21,495 nt of DNA from GCA-2701705 sp036163455 (GTDB lineage Bacteria; Pseudomonadota; Gammaproteobacteria; GCA-002705445; GCA-002716945), in contig JAYZKL010000030.1 of assembly GCA_036163455.1 (NCBI GenBank), positions 1-21,495 of the forward strand, in the 5' to 3' direction. Positions 14,658 to 21,495 of this stretch are shown in pieces. Both the position numbers and the translations under genes were made by a program. The notes below the pieces were generated by a model, which saw nothing but the letters and a program-made list of their open reading frames with translations, was not told where the DNA came from and did no database searches. How positions within the stretch are numbered: position 1 is the first letter of the stretch; the number at the start of each line of letters is the position of its first letter.

Positions 14658-17078
14658 CTAGTGAGTTAGCTCATTCTCTTTTATGCGTTTGATTTTTTTT
14701 ACCTTAATTTTAGGTTTTTTACTAATATCTTTTTTATTTTGAATTTTGGACTTCAAACCAATAGCAAAAACCTCGTCCACAAATTTTACAGGATGAATTT
14801 TTAGAGCTTTGAGTATATTTTGTGGCATTTCTGTTAAGTCCTTCTCATTATCTTTAGGGATAATCACCTCTTTTATACCACCCCTCATTGCTGCAAGTAG
14901 TTTTTCTTTCAATCCACCAATCTCTAACACTTCTCCACGAAGAGTTATTTCGCCAGTCATTGCAACATCTGCTCTAACTGGCGTACCTGACAACGTGGAT
15001 GCAACTGCTAAAGCCATGCTTATGCCTGCACTTGGTCCATCTTTTGGTGTTGCACCTTCAGGTACATGTATATGTAAGTCTTTCGTGTCATGAAAATCAC
15101 AACTTATATCAAGAGATTTAGATCTGGTTCTAACTACGGTGATCGCGGCTTTGATAGATTCTTGCATCACATCACCTAACTGTCCAGTTTGAATAAATTT
15201 ACCTTTACCAGCCATTAAAGCACATTCTATTCTAAGAAGTTCTCCGCCGACTGATGTCCATGCTAAGCCATTAACTTGACCTATTTGATCTTTATTATCA
15301 ACAATGCCAAAATTATATTTCTTTATTCCAAGGTATTCCTCTAAATTTTGCGGAATCACTTTAATTTTTTTAGTAGTTTTCGTTCTTTTTATGATTATAT
15401 TTTTTACAACCTTTCTGCAAATTTTAGAGATTGCTCTATCAAGGCCTCTAACTCCTGCTTCACGTGTATAGTAACGAATTATTTCTTTGACTGAGGCTAT
15501 GTTAATTGAAATTTCTTTTGATTCTAAACCATTTTGTTTAAATTGTTTAGTCATTAAATATTTTTTTGCTATATTAACTTTTTCATCTTCTGTATATCCT
15601 GGTAATCTAATTACCTCCATTCTATCTAGTAATGGTAACGGTATATTTTCTACAGAATTTGCAGTTGCGATAAACATTATGTCAGATAAATCAAAATCAA
15701 TTTCTAAGTAGTGATCGCTAAAACTATTATTTTGTTCTGGGTCAAGCACTTCAAGTAATGCAGATGAAGGGTCACCTCTAAAATCCATAGCCATCTTATC
15801 TATTTCATCAAGCAGAAATAATGGATTGCGTTCTTTTGCTTTAGCTAAATTTTGTATGACTTTACCTGGCATAGAGCCAATATAAGTTCTTCTGTGACCT
15901 CTAATTTCTGCTTCATCACGTACACCGCCTAAAGACATTTTGAGAAATTTTCTATTGGTAGCTCTAGCAATTGACATTCCTAGAGATGTTTTACCAACTC
16001 CTGGTGGTCCAACCAAACATAATATCGGGCCTTTTAATTTTTTTACTCTTTTAGTGACTGCAAGGTATTCTAATATTCTTTCCTTCACTTTTTCTAAACC
16101 ATAATGATCATCTTCAAGAATTTTATTTGCATGTGAAATATCTGAATTAACTTTAGCTTCTTTATTCCAAGGCAGCCCAATCACTGTATCTATATAATTT
16201 CTAACAACTGTTGCCTCTGCAGACATTGGAGACATCATTTTAAGTTTATTGTATTCAGACATAACTTTCTCATTGGCGTCAGCAGGAAGTCCTAAACTTT
16301 CAATTTTATTTAAAAGTGAATCTAGATCGCTTCCTTCTTCACCAATTTCTCCTAATTCCTTTTGAATTGCCTTCATTTGTTCATTGAGATAATACTCTCT
16401 CTGACTTTTCTCCATTTGCTGTTTAACTCTACCTCTTATCTTCTTTTCTACTTGTAGCACATCTAGTTCATTGCCCATTGAGCTAATGAGGAATTCACTT
16501 CTTTCTTTAATATTAGATAGTTCTAAGACTTTCTGTTTCTCATTCAGTTTTAATGTCATATGTGCAGCAATACTATCTGCTAATTTAGAAATATCATCAA
16601 TACCAGCAACAGAAGATAATACTTCAGGTGGAACTTTTTTATTAAGCTTCACATATTGACTAAATGTATCCTCTAATGTCCTTGAAATTGCATCAGACTG
16701 CGTTTGATTCAAGTTAAGAGCCTCATCAATTAATGAATAGTCTGCAACTAAATGTTTGTCTGTGTCAGATATGTTTATTATTTTAGCTCTACTTTCACCT
16801 TCAACTAAAACCTTCATTGTCCCATCAGGTAATTTTAAAAGTTGTAAAATAGTAGCTATCGAACCAACTTCATACAAGTTTTCAGGATCAGGATCATCTA
16901 TTTCTGAAGATTTTTGCGTCACCAATAATATTTTCTTATTATGCTCATTCATTGAGTTTTCTAAAGAAACAATTGATTTTGGCCTTCCAACAAACAACGG
17001 GACAACCATATTTGGATATACAACTACATCTCTTAGGGGAAGCAAAGGAATCTGGTTTATTTTAGTCTTTTTTGTCAT
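14658..17078 (-). CDS. lon: ATP-dependent protease Lon
   Basis: Lon is the hexameric cytoplasmic protease that degrades damaged and regulatory proteins. The 806-residue chain has the N-terminal substrate domain (about 8-200, beginning IPLLPLRDVVVYP), a coiled-coil region (205-260), the AAA+ module with Walker A GPPGVGKT (357-364), Walker B LFLLDEID with D424 and E425, and the arginine finger near R486. The protease domain has the Ser-Lys dyad S683 (PKDGPSAG) and K726 (GGLKEKLL). The whole domain order is intact. The C-terminus is about 20 residues longer than in E. coli and is basic (about 777-806). Start ATG 17078 has no visible Shine-Dalgarno. It follows clpX after 43 bases, a spacer holding a heat-shock-like promoter. 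Confidence 0.97.
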   Translation of the reverse strand: MTKKTKINQIPLLPLRDVVVYPNMVVPLFVGRPKSIVSLENSMNEHNKKILLVTQKSSEIDDPDPENLYEVGSIATILQLLKLPDGTMKVLVEGESRAKIINISDTDKHLVADYSLIDEALNLNQTQSDAISRTLEDTFSQYVKLNKKVPPEVLSSVAGIDDISKLADSIAAHMTLKLNEKQKVLELSNIKERSEFLISSMGNELDVLQVEKKIRGRVKQQMEKSQREYYLNEQMKAIQKELGEIGEEGSDLDSLLNKIESLGLPADANEKVMSEYNKLKMMSPMSAEATVVRNYIDTVIGLPWNKEAKVNSDISHANKILEDDHYGLEKVKERILEYLAVTKRVKKLKGPILCLVGPPGVGKTSLGMSIARATNRKFLKMSLGGVRDEAEIRGHRRTYIGSMPGKVIQNLAKAKERNPLFLLDEIDKMAMDFRGDPSSALLEVLDPEQNNSFSDHYLEIDFDLSDIMFIATANSVENIPLPLLDRMEVIRLPGYTEDEKVNIAKKYLMTKQFKQNGLESKEISINIASVKEIIRYYTREAGVRGLDRAISKICRKVVKNIIIKRTKTTKKIKVIPQNLEEYLGIKKYNFGIVDNKDQIGQVNGLAWTSVGGELLRIECALMAGKGKFIQTGQLGDVMQESIKAAITVVRTRSKSLDISCDFHDTKDLHIHVPEGATPKDGPSAGISMALAVASTLSGTPVRADVAMTGEITLRGEVLEIGGLKEKLLAAMRGGIKEVIIPKDNEKDLTEMPQNILKALKIHPVKFVDEVFAIGLKSKIQNKKDISKKPKIKVKKIKRIKENELTH

Positions 17079-17095
17079 ATTAGTATTTATCTAAT

Positions 17096-17122
17096 TATTG
17101 GGACGAAATTTAAATTTTCAAC
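17096..17122 (-). promoter_or_regulatory. Heat-shock (sigma-32) type promoter before lon
   Basis: On the minus strand GTTGAAA (17122-17116) is followed after 12 bases by TCCCAATA (17103-17096). These resemble the sigma-32 elements CTTGAAA and CCCCATnT with an allowed spacer. The site fills the clpX-lon gap and would start the message about 10 bases before the lon ATG. lon is a classic sigma-32 target, so the match is plausible, though a chance fit in AT-rich DNA is possible. Confidence 0.5.
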
Positions 17123-18390
17123 TAGTTTTTTGATCCTGACTTAGCTTTTTTATTTTTAGCATAAATTAAAAGTGGTTTATTTGACGTTTCCACAACGCCA
17201 CTATCAATTACTACTTTTGATATATCAGGATCTGATGGCAAATCATACATTGTATCAAGCAATATTTTTTCTAGCAAAGTTCTGAGCCCTCTAGCACCTG
17301 TTTTTCTTTCCATTGCTTTTTTTGAGATACTTATCAGAGCATCTTTTCTAAACTCTAATTCACAGTTTTCCATCTGAAATAATCGATGATATTGTTTTAC
17401 TAAAGCATTCTTTGGTTCAGTCAGAATTTTTACTAAACTACTTTCATCTAATTCTGCCAAAGTTGCAATCACTGGCAATCTACCCACAAATTCTGGGATT
17501 AAGCCGTATTTAATTAAATCTTCTGGGCCAACACTATTTAGTGCCTCAAAGAAATGTAAATTGTCATTTTTTTCACGGACAGTCGCAGAAAATCCAATTC
17601 CAGACTTATCGGTTCTTTCTTGAATTATTTTATCTAATCCAGCAAAAGCTCCTCCTACTATAAATAAGATATTTGAAGTATTAACTTGTAAAAATTCTTG
17701 TTGTGGATGCTTTCGTCCACCTTGAGGTGGGACCGAGGCAATCGTTCCTTCTATTAATTTAAGTAAAGCTTGTTGAACACCTTCGCCAGAAACATCTCTG
17801 GTAATTGATGGATTATCAGATTTTTTTGAAATTTTATCAATTTCATCTATATAAACTATTCCAGTTTGTGCTTTTTCAACATCATACTCACAATTTTGTA
17901 GGAGTTTTTGAATTATATTTTCTACATCCTCACCAACATATCCAGCCTCAGTTAATGTTGTCGCATCAGCGATTGTAAATGGCACATTTAGTAATCGAGC
18001 AAGGGTCTCAGCAAGTAAAGTTTTTCCACATCCAGTCGGACCTATCAGCAATATATTGCTTTTATTTAACTCTACAGAATTTTTTGAAACTTTTGAATTT
18101 AATCGTTTGTAATGATTATATACCGCAACAGATAAAACTTTTTTTGCATGCTCTTGGCCTATTACATATTCATCTAAAAAATCTTTTATTTCGTTTGGTT
18201 TTGGTAAACTTTCTCTTGACTGTAAAGATTTTTCTTCTTGTTCTTCTTTTATAATCTCATTGCATAGTTCTACGCATTCATCGCAAATAAAAACAGATGG
18301 TCCTGCTATAAGTTTATTAACTTCATTCTGGTTTTTACCACAAAATGAGCAATGTAGTAATTTATTTGAATCTTTTATATCAGTATCCAT
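17122..18390 (-). CDS. clpX: ClpXP protease ATPase subunit ClpX
   Basis: ClpX unfolds tagged proteins and feeds them into ClpP. The 422-residue protein matches the family (424 in E. coli). An N-terminal zinc-binding domain has four cysteines, C14, C17, C36 and C39. The AAA+ module shows Walker A GPTGCGKT (117-124), pore loop GYVG (150-153), Walker B with D182 and E183, and the sensor-2 region GARGLRT. The ClpP-docking tripeptide IGF is present at 265-267, so it should partner the ClpP encoded next door. An AAGGA ribosome-binding site lies 8 bases before ATG 18390. It is separated from clpP by 79 bases containing its own promoter. Confidence 0.97.
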   Translation of the reverse strand: MDTDIKDSNKLLHCSFCGKNQNEVNKLIAGPSVFICDECVELCNEIIKEEQEEKSLQSRESLPKPNEIKDFLDEYVIGQEHAKKVLSVAVYNHYKRLNSKVSKNSVELNKSNILLIGPTGCGKTLLAETLARLLNVPFTIADATTLTEAGYVGEDVENIIQKLLQNCEYDVEKAQTGIVYIDEIDKISKKSDNPSITRDVSGEGVQQALLKLIEGTIASVPPQGGRKHPQQEFLQVNTSNILFIVGGAFAGLDKIIQERTDKSGIGFSATVREKNDNLHFFEALNSVGPEDLIKYGLIPEFVGRLPVIATLAELDESSLVKILTEPKNALVKQYHRLFQMENCELEFRKDALISISKKAMERKTGARGLRTLLEKILLDTMYDLPSDPDISKVVIDSGVVETSNKPLLIYAKNKKAKSGSKN

Positions 18391-18410
18391 GTATATAATC
18401 CTTATCTTGA

Positions 18411-18438
18411 ATTATACATCTCATTTACCAGATTGTAA
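18411..18438 (-). promoter_or_regulatory. Putative clpX promoter
   Basis: On the minus strand TTACAA (18438-18433) and a perfect TATAAT (18416-18411) are 16 bases apart in the clpP-clpX spacer. The start of transcription would fall near 18404, right before the AAGGA ribosome-binding site at 18403-18399. This would allow clpX, and lon after it, to be expressed apart from tig-clpP. Confidence 0.5.
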
Positions 18439-18469
18439 AAAAATAAAGAAAATGTGCAAATTATGGTAT

Positions 18470-19087
18470 TTATTTCTTTTTCAGTGGCCTGCTTTGAAGA
18501 ATACTATCAATAATACCGTATTTCTTTGCCTCACTTGATGTCATAAAATTATCTCTTTCTGTATCAAGCTGTATTTGTTTTAGAGACTGTCCTGTGTTTT
18601 TGGATAAAATCTCATTTAATCTTGTTCTTATATTGAGAATCTCTTTTGCCTGTATATCAAAATCTGTCGCTTGACCTTGGAATGAACCAATAGGTTGATG
18701 TATCATCACACGAGCATTTGGTAATGAATGTCTTTTTTTTCTAGCACCACCTGATAATAATACAGCGCCCATGCTAGCAGCTTGCCCTACACATAAAGTA
18801 CTTACATCTGGATTAATAAACTGCATTGTGTCATATATAGACATACCTGCAGTTACAGATCCACCTGGAGAATTAATATACAAGTGTATGTCTTTATTTG
18901 GATTCTCAGACTCTAGAAACAATAACTGTGCAACAATCAAATTAGCTGCGTGATCATCAAGTGGCCCTACTAGAAAGATTATACGTTCTTTCAAAAGACG
19001 AGAATAAATATCGTACGCTCTCTCGCCTCTAGAAGTTTGCTCAACAACCATAGGAATTAAATTATTCTGTATTTTATTTTTTGTCAT
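18470..19087 (-). CDS. clpP: ClpXP protease proteolytic subunit ClpP
   Basis: ClpP is the barrel-shaped serine peptidase of the ClpXP and ClpAP machines. It has 205 residues, with a short N-terminal propeptide likely removed before the mature start (E. coli ClpP is processed in the same region). The catalytic triad is complete: S105 (QAASMGAVLLSGG), H130 (PNARVMIHQP) and D179 (DTERDNFM). The oligomer handle SFQGQATD is present. The ATG at 19087 directly abuts the tig stop with no spacer, and its ribosome-binding site (AGAGG, 11 bases upstream) lies inside tig, so translation is coupled to tig. Order tig-clpP-clpX is conserved in gammaproteobacteria. Confidence 0.97.
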   Translation of the reverse strand: MTKNKIQNNLIPMVVEQTSRGERAYDIYSRLLKERIIFLVGPLDDHAANLIVAQLLFLESENPNKDIHLYINSPGGSVTAGMSIYDTMQFINPDVSTLCVGQAASMGAVLLSGGARKKRHSLPNARVMIHQPIGSFQGQATDFDIQAKEILNIRTRLNEILSKNTGQSLKQIQLDTERDNFMTSSEAKKYGIIDSILQSRPLKKK

Positions 19088-20392
19088 TTAATTCATAACC
19101 TCTGAAAAACTTTTTTTAATTTTATTTAATTTACATTTTTCCTTTATATGATTAATGATATCATTTTCTAGAATTTGATTCTTTACTTGATTCAAATATT
19201 TTTCATCTTTTTTAATTTTTTCTATCATAACCTCTGATTCAGCTGGATATTTTTTTGAAATAAATTCATAAACATCTTTTTCACTAATACTAATTTTAAT
19301 TTGTTCAGCAATTTTCATATAAATTAAATTTAATTTAGCTCTTTTTTCTGCAACTCTTTCTAGTTCCAGTTTTGTTGAATCATCTATTTTCTTCATCATT
19401 CCTTCATACTGATTTACTATAGACTGCTTCTCAGATTCAATCATATATTTTGGTATTTCAAATTTATTTTTTTCTACTAAAGCATTATTAATTGACGCAG
19501 TTTTATGAGAATTTATTCTCTGTTCTAATTCTTGTTCCATGTGTTTTAGAATATTTTTTCTAAACTCTTTTTCATCGCATCCCTTTAAACCAAATTTACT
19601 AAAAAAATCATCATCAATTTTTGGCATAATACCTTTGTAAACTGATTTAATTGAAATAGAGTATTTTGCTTCTTTGCCAGCAATATTTTTGTCTGGAAAA
19701 TTTTCAGGTAACTTATATATAAAATCCTTTTTTATGCCAGCAGTCTCACCTTTAATCGCAGTATAAAATTGATTAAAAAGCCCCACTGTAGCATCGTCTC
19801 CCTTAACTGTATCATCAATAATTAATGTAAAATCTTTCTGACTACTCCCCTCAAATTTATTGTTTTCAACTAAAGCATCATAGTCGATGATAACTTTATT
19901 TCCAGTTACTGCCTTTTCTTTAGTATTTTCCCATTTCATATGTTGTCTTTGTATATTATTTATTACTTCATCAATATCACTATCATTTATATTAACTTCA
20001 AATTCTTCAATATCCATCTTAGATAGATCTTCAATTTCAAATGATGGGATAACTTCAAATTTTACTGTAAAAACAAAGTCGTTTTCAAAAGTAGGTTCTG
20101 AATCAATTGATAATTTTGGAGGGCTCGCTGTTTTAAGATTGTTCTCTGATAGAACTTTTTGTAGATTTGTTTCTACTAAATCATTAATTGAATCTTTATG
20201 AATTTGATTTCTATACTTCCCTAAAATTAGTCTATCAGGAACTTTTCCAGATCTAAAACCATCAAACTTAGCTTTAGACTTATATGCTAGTAGATACTTA
20301 TCAAATGTTGATTTATAGCCTTGCTTAGGGACAGTTATCGTAACTGAACGCTCAAGTCCATCTAGAACATTAATTTTAGTCGCAGTACTCAT
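19088..20392 (-). CDS. tig: Trigger factor
   Basis: Trigger factor is the ribosome-bound chaperone that meets nascent chains at the exit tunnel. The 434-residue protein fits the family (432 in E. coli). The N-terminal ribosome-binding domain has the signature GFRSGKVP (45-52); an FKBP-type prolyl isomerase domain follows (about 155-245); the rest is the helical C-terminal cradle, here very rich in lysine and isoleucine. Sequence conservation is moderate, but motif, length and position before clpP-clpX make the call safe. No Shine-Dalgarno is visible before ATG 20392; the start lies 2 bases after the lipoprotein gene, so re-initiation from that gene is likely. Confidence 0.95.
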   Translation of the reverse strand: MSTATKINVLDGLERSVTITVPKQGYKSTFDKYLLAYKSKAKFDGFRSGKVPDRLILGKYRNQIHKDSINDLVETNLQKVLSENNLKTASPPKLSIDSEPTFENDFVFTVKFEVIPSFEIEDLSKMDIEEFEVNINDSDIDEVINNIQRQHMKWENTKEKAVTGNKVIIDYDALVENNKFEGSSQKDFTLIIDDTVKGDDATVGLFNQFYTAIKGETAGIKKDFIYKLPENFPDKNIAGKEAKYSISIKSVYKGIMPKIDDDFFSKFGLKGCDEKEFRKNILKHMEQELEQRINSHKTASINNALVEKNKFEIPKYMIESEKQSIVNQYEGMMKKIDDSTKLELERVAEKRAKLNLIYMKIAEQIKISISEKDVYEFISKKYPAESEVMIEKIKKDEKYLNQVKNQILENDIINHIKEKCKLNKIKKSFSEVMN

Positions 20393-20394
20393 AA

Positions 20395-20661
20395 TTATTT
20401 ACATTTGAATGTTAGAACATATTTATCATTTTCAAAGGTATTATCTTCTACTTCTTCTCTAATTACTATATATTCTTCAGACATGCACTTATTTTTAGCC
20501 AAATTTATACATTCTTCCTCTTCTTCAGATAAGCACATCATAGTTTCATCAGACATTATTAATTTAGCCTTAATTGCATGAGCGCTACTTGGCAAATCTT
20601 TGGTAGTACAAGCTGTAAATGTTAGTAATGTAAATAACAAAATATAAATAACCCTATTCAT
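20395..20661 (-). CDS. Small cysteine-rich lipoprotein of unknown function
   Basis: I do not recognise a named family. The 88-residue product starts with a lipoprotein signal: MNR, a hydrophobic stretch, then the lipobox FTAC with the modified cysteine at C18. The mature part of 71 residues contains an acidic run (SEEEEEC, 45-51) and four further cysteines, C43, C51, C59 and C87, which could form two disulfides in the periplasm. The end YVLTFKCK (81-88) looks like a closing beta strand. T19 at +2 gives no Lol-avoidance signal, so outer-membrane sorting is expected. It has the strongest ribosome-binding site here (AGGAAGGG before the ATG) and lies 2 bases before tig and 28 bases after tRNA-Leu. 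Confidence 0.85.
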   Translation of the reverse strand: MNRVIYILLFTLLTFTACTTKDLPSSAHAIKAKLIMSDETMMCLSEEEEECINLAKNKCMSEEYIVIREEVEDNTFENDKYVLTFKCK

Positions 20662-20689
20662 TATTCCCTTCCTACAATTGTTTGGAGAT

Positions 20690-20771
<82 letters not shown>

Positions 20772-20782
20772 AAACTATAATT

Positions 20783-20813
20783 CATATAAAAATTAAAATT
20801 TGTATAAAGACAA
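20783..20813 (-). promoter_or_regulatory. Weak candidate promoter for tRNA-Leu
   Basis: On the minus strand TTGTCT (20813-20808) lies 17 bases before TTTATA (20790-20785) or 19 before TATATG. The fit is mediocre. It is the only pair I see in the 83-base gap upstream of tRNA-Leu that places the start a few bases before the tRNA. The gap is otherwise featureless AT-rich DNA. Confidence 0.3.
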
Positions 20814-20854
20814 TAATATCATTAAATTTAAAAAGTTTTCTATAAGAAAGTATT

Positions 20855-21495
20855 TTAATCAATATTCTTTTTAATATAATCCCTTAAATGTAATCCATCT
20901 TTAAGTGATGAATGAATTTCATTCAAATATTCGGTATTTATATTTTCTGAAAGGATAAAATTCTCAATTTGATTTATATTCTCAGCAAAAGGTATTTTGA
21001 TATTTTTAAATAGATGTATCGGCCTGTCTTGATTTATAGTTGATGTAGCACTAGAGTTTTTATATACAATGAAAGGTATGTTATGTATTGCTGCATATAA
21101 AATTCCAGTTGTCCATGTCATAAAAATAATTTTTTTATGCTCAAGCATCAATGATTGGCTATCCAATAAAGGATTGCACAGGTTAATTTTAAATTTAGTT
21201 AATTCTTCAACTCTATTTTTCTGTAAGAGCATAGTAGACTCAGAATCAATTCTTGGTGTTTGATTTGTTAATTCATGATATTTCCATGTAGCAGAAAAAT
21301 TGTGTTTTTTTAATATAGTTGTCAAATCAAGAATATGTTCTTCAAAAGAATTTAAATCAGTTCTGTTTCCGTGCCCTAACATAACTAGAAGGTTGGATTT
21401 TTGCTTCTTATTATGTTTTATTGTCCTTAAAGGAAATTTAACAATTTCTGTATTCCAACCTTTACTCCTCAGTTCTGCTGATGAATCATGATTCC
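20855..21495 (-). CDS. Possible glycosyltransferase-like protein, C-terminal part (cut by window edge)
   Basis: The reading frame ends with TAA at 20855 and stays open to the right edge, so the gene begins outside the window. I translated about 37 residues upstream of the internal ATG at 21382, among them KSNLLVMLGHGNRTDLNSF. At least 213 residues are visible. The pattern (a strand LLVMLGHG, a helix, then later IIFMTWTTGILYAAIHNIPFIVY) resembles the C-terminal nucleotide-sugar domain of GT-B glycosyltransferases and related surface-polysaccharide enzymes, where a Ser/Thr-Gly turn is followed by EAAxxxxPxIxx. This is similarity of pattern only, without a signature I can name. It could be another Rossmann-type protein. 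It is upstream of, and on the same strand as, tRNA-Leu. Confidence 0.7.
   Translation of the reverse strand, partial: NHDSSAELRSKGWNTEIVKFPLRTIKHNKKQKSNLLVMLGHGNRTDLNSFEEHILDLTTILKKHNFSATWKYHELTNQTPRIDSESTMLLQKNRVEELTKFKINLCNPLLDSQSLMLEHKKIIFMTWTTGILYAAIHNIPFIVYKNSSATSTINQDRPIHLFKNIKIPFAENINQIENFILSENINTEYLNEIHSSLKDGLHLRDYIKKNID

Noticed and set aside
20829..20851. TTTCT / AGAAA hairpin followed by T-rich sequence as terminator of the right-edge gene
   Set aside because: A 5-pair AT-rich stem with a 3-base loop is expected by chance in this DNA; too weak to call.

Overview
The window is a dense, strongly AT-rich stretch of chromosome with almost no intergenic space and only housekeeping genes. 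The order tRNA-Leu, lipoprotein, tig, clpP, clpX, lon, hupB, tRNA-Val, tRNA-Asp, ppiD, fabI, yejABEF is the gammaproteobacterial arrangement, with the fabI/yej part as I remember it from Pseudomonas. Low GC, short spacers, touching genes and missing neighbours (pyrH, glnD) suggest a streamlined, free-living marine gammaproteobacterium of the SAR86 kind. That assignment is inference from gene order and base composition, not from a database search.

Layout, left to right. (1) 1-3685, minus strand: the translation and envelope operon rpsB-tsf-frr-uppS-cdsA, read right to left and cut by the left edge inside cdsA. pyrH, normally between tsf and frr, is absent. (2) 3833-5746, plus strand: map-dapE, divergent from rpsB. 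(3) 5747-11203, minus strand: yejA-yejB-yejE-yejF, a peptide ABC importer. The last codons of yejF and dapE touch with no base between them. (4) 11274-12044, plus strand: fabI. (5) 12041-14465, minus strand: hupB, tRNA-Val, an intrinsic terminator, tRNA-Asp and ppiD. The stop codons of fabI and ppiD overlap. (6) 14658-20771, minus strand: tRNA-Leu, a small cysteine-rich lipoprotein, tig, clpP, clpX and lon. (7) 20855-21495, minus strand: the C-terminal part of a protein that resembles a glycosyltransferase and continues past the right edge.

Together the genes cover protein synthesis and recycling (S2, EF-Ts, RRF), nascent-chain processing and folding (Map, trigger factor, PpiD), regulated proteolysis (ClpXP, Lon), envelope lipid and cell-wall precursor supply (UppS, CdsA, FabI, DapE), peptide uptake (Yej) and nucleoid structure (HU). 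Catalytic residues are intact in every enzyme where they fall inside the window.

I see no mobile element, phage gene, CRISPR array, toxin pair or defence island, and no clear undescribed system. The points worth a second look are losses and junctions: absent pyrH, the fused map-dapE/yej boundary, tRNA genes without encoded CCA, a basic tail on S2, a repeat pair in the tsf-frr spacer, and an uncharacterised four-cysteine lipoprotein in front of tig. No stretch of 300 bases lacks a gene; the longest spacer is 192 bases (hupB-lon).
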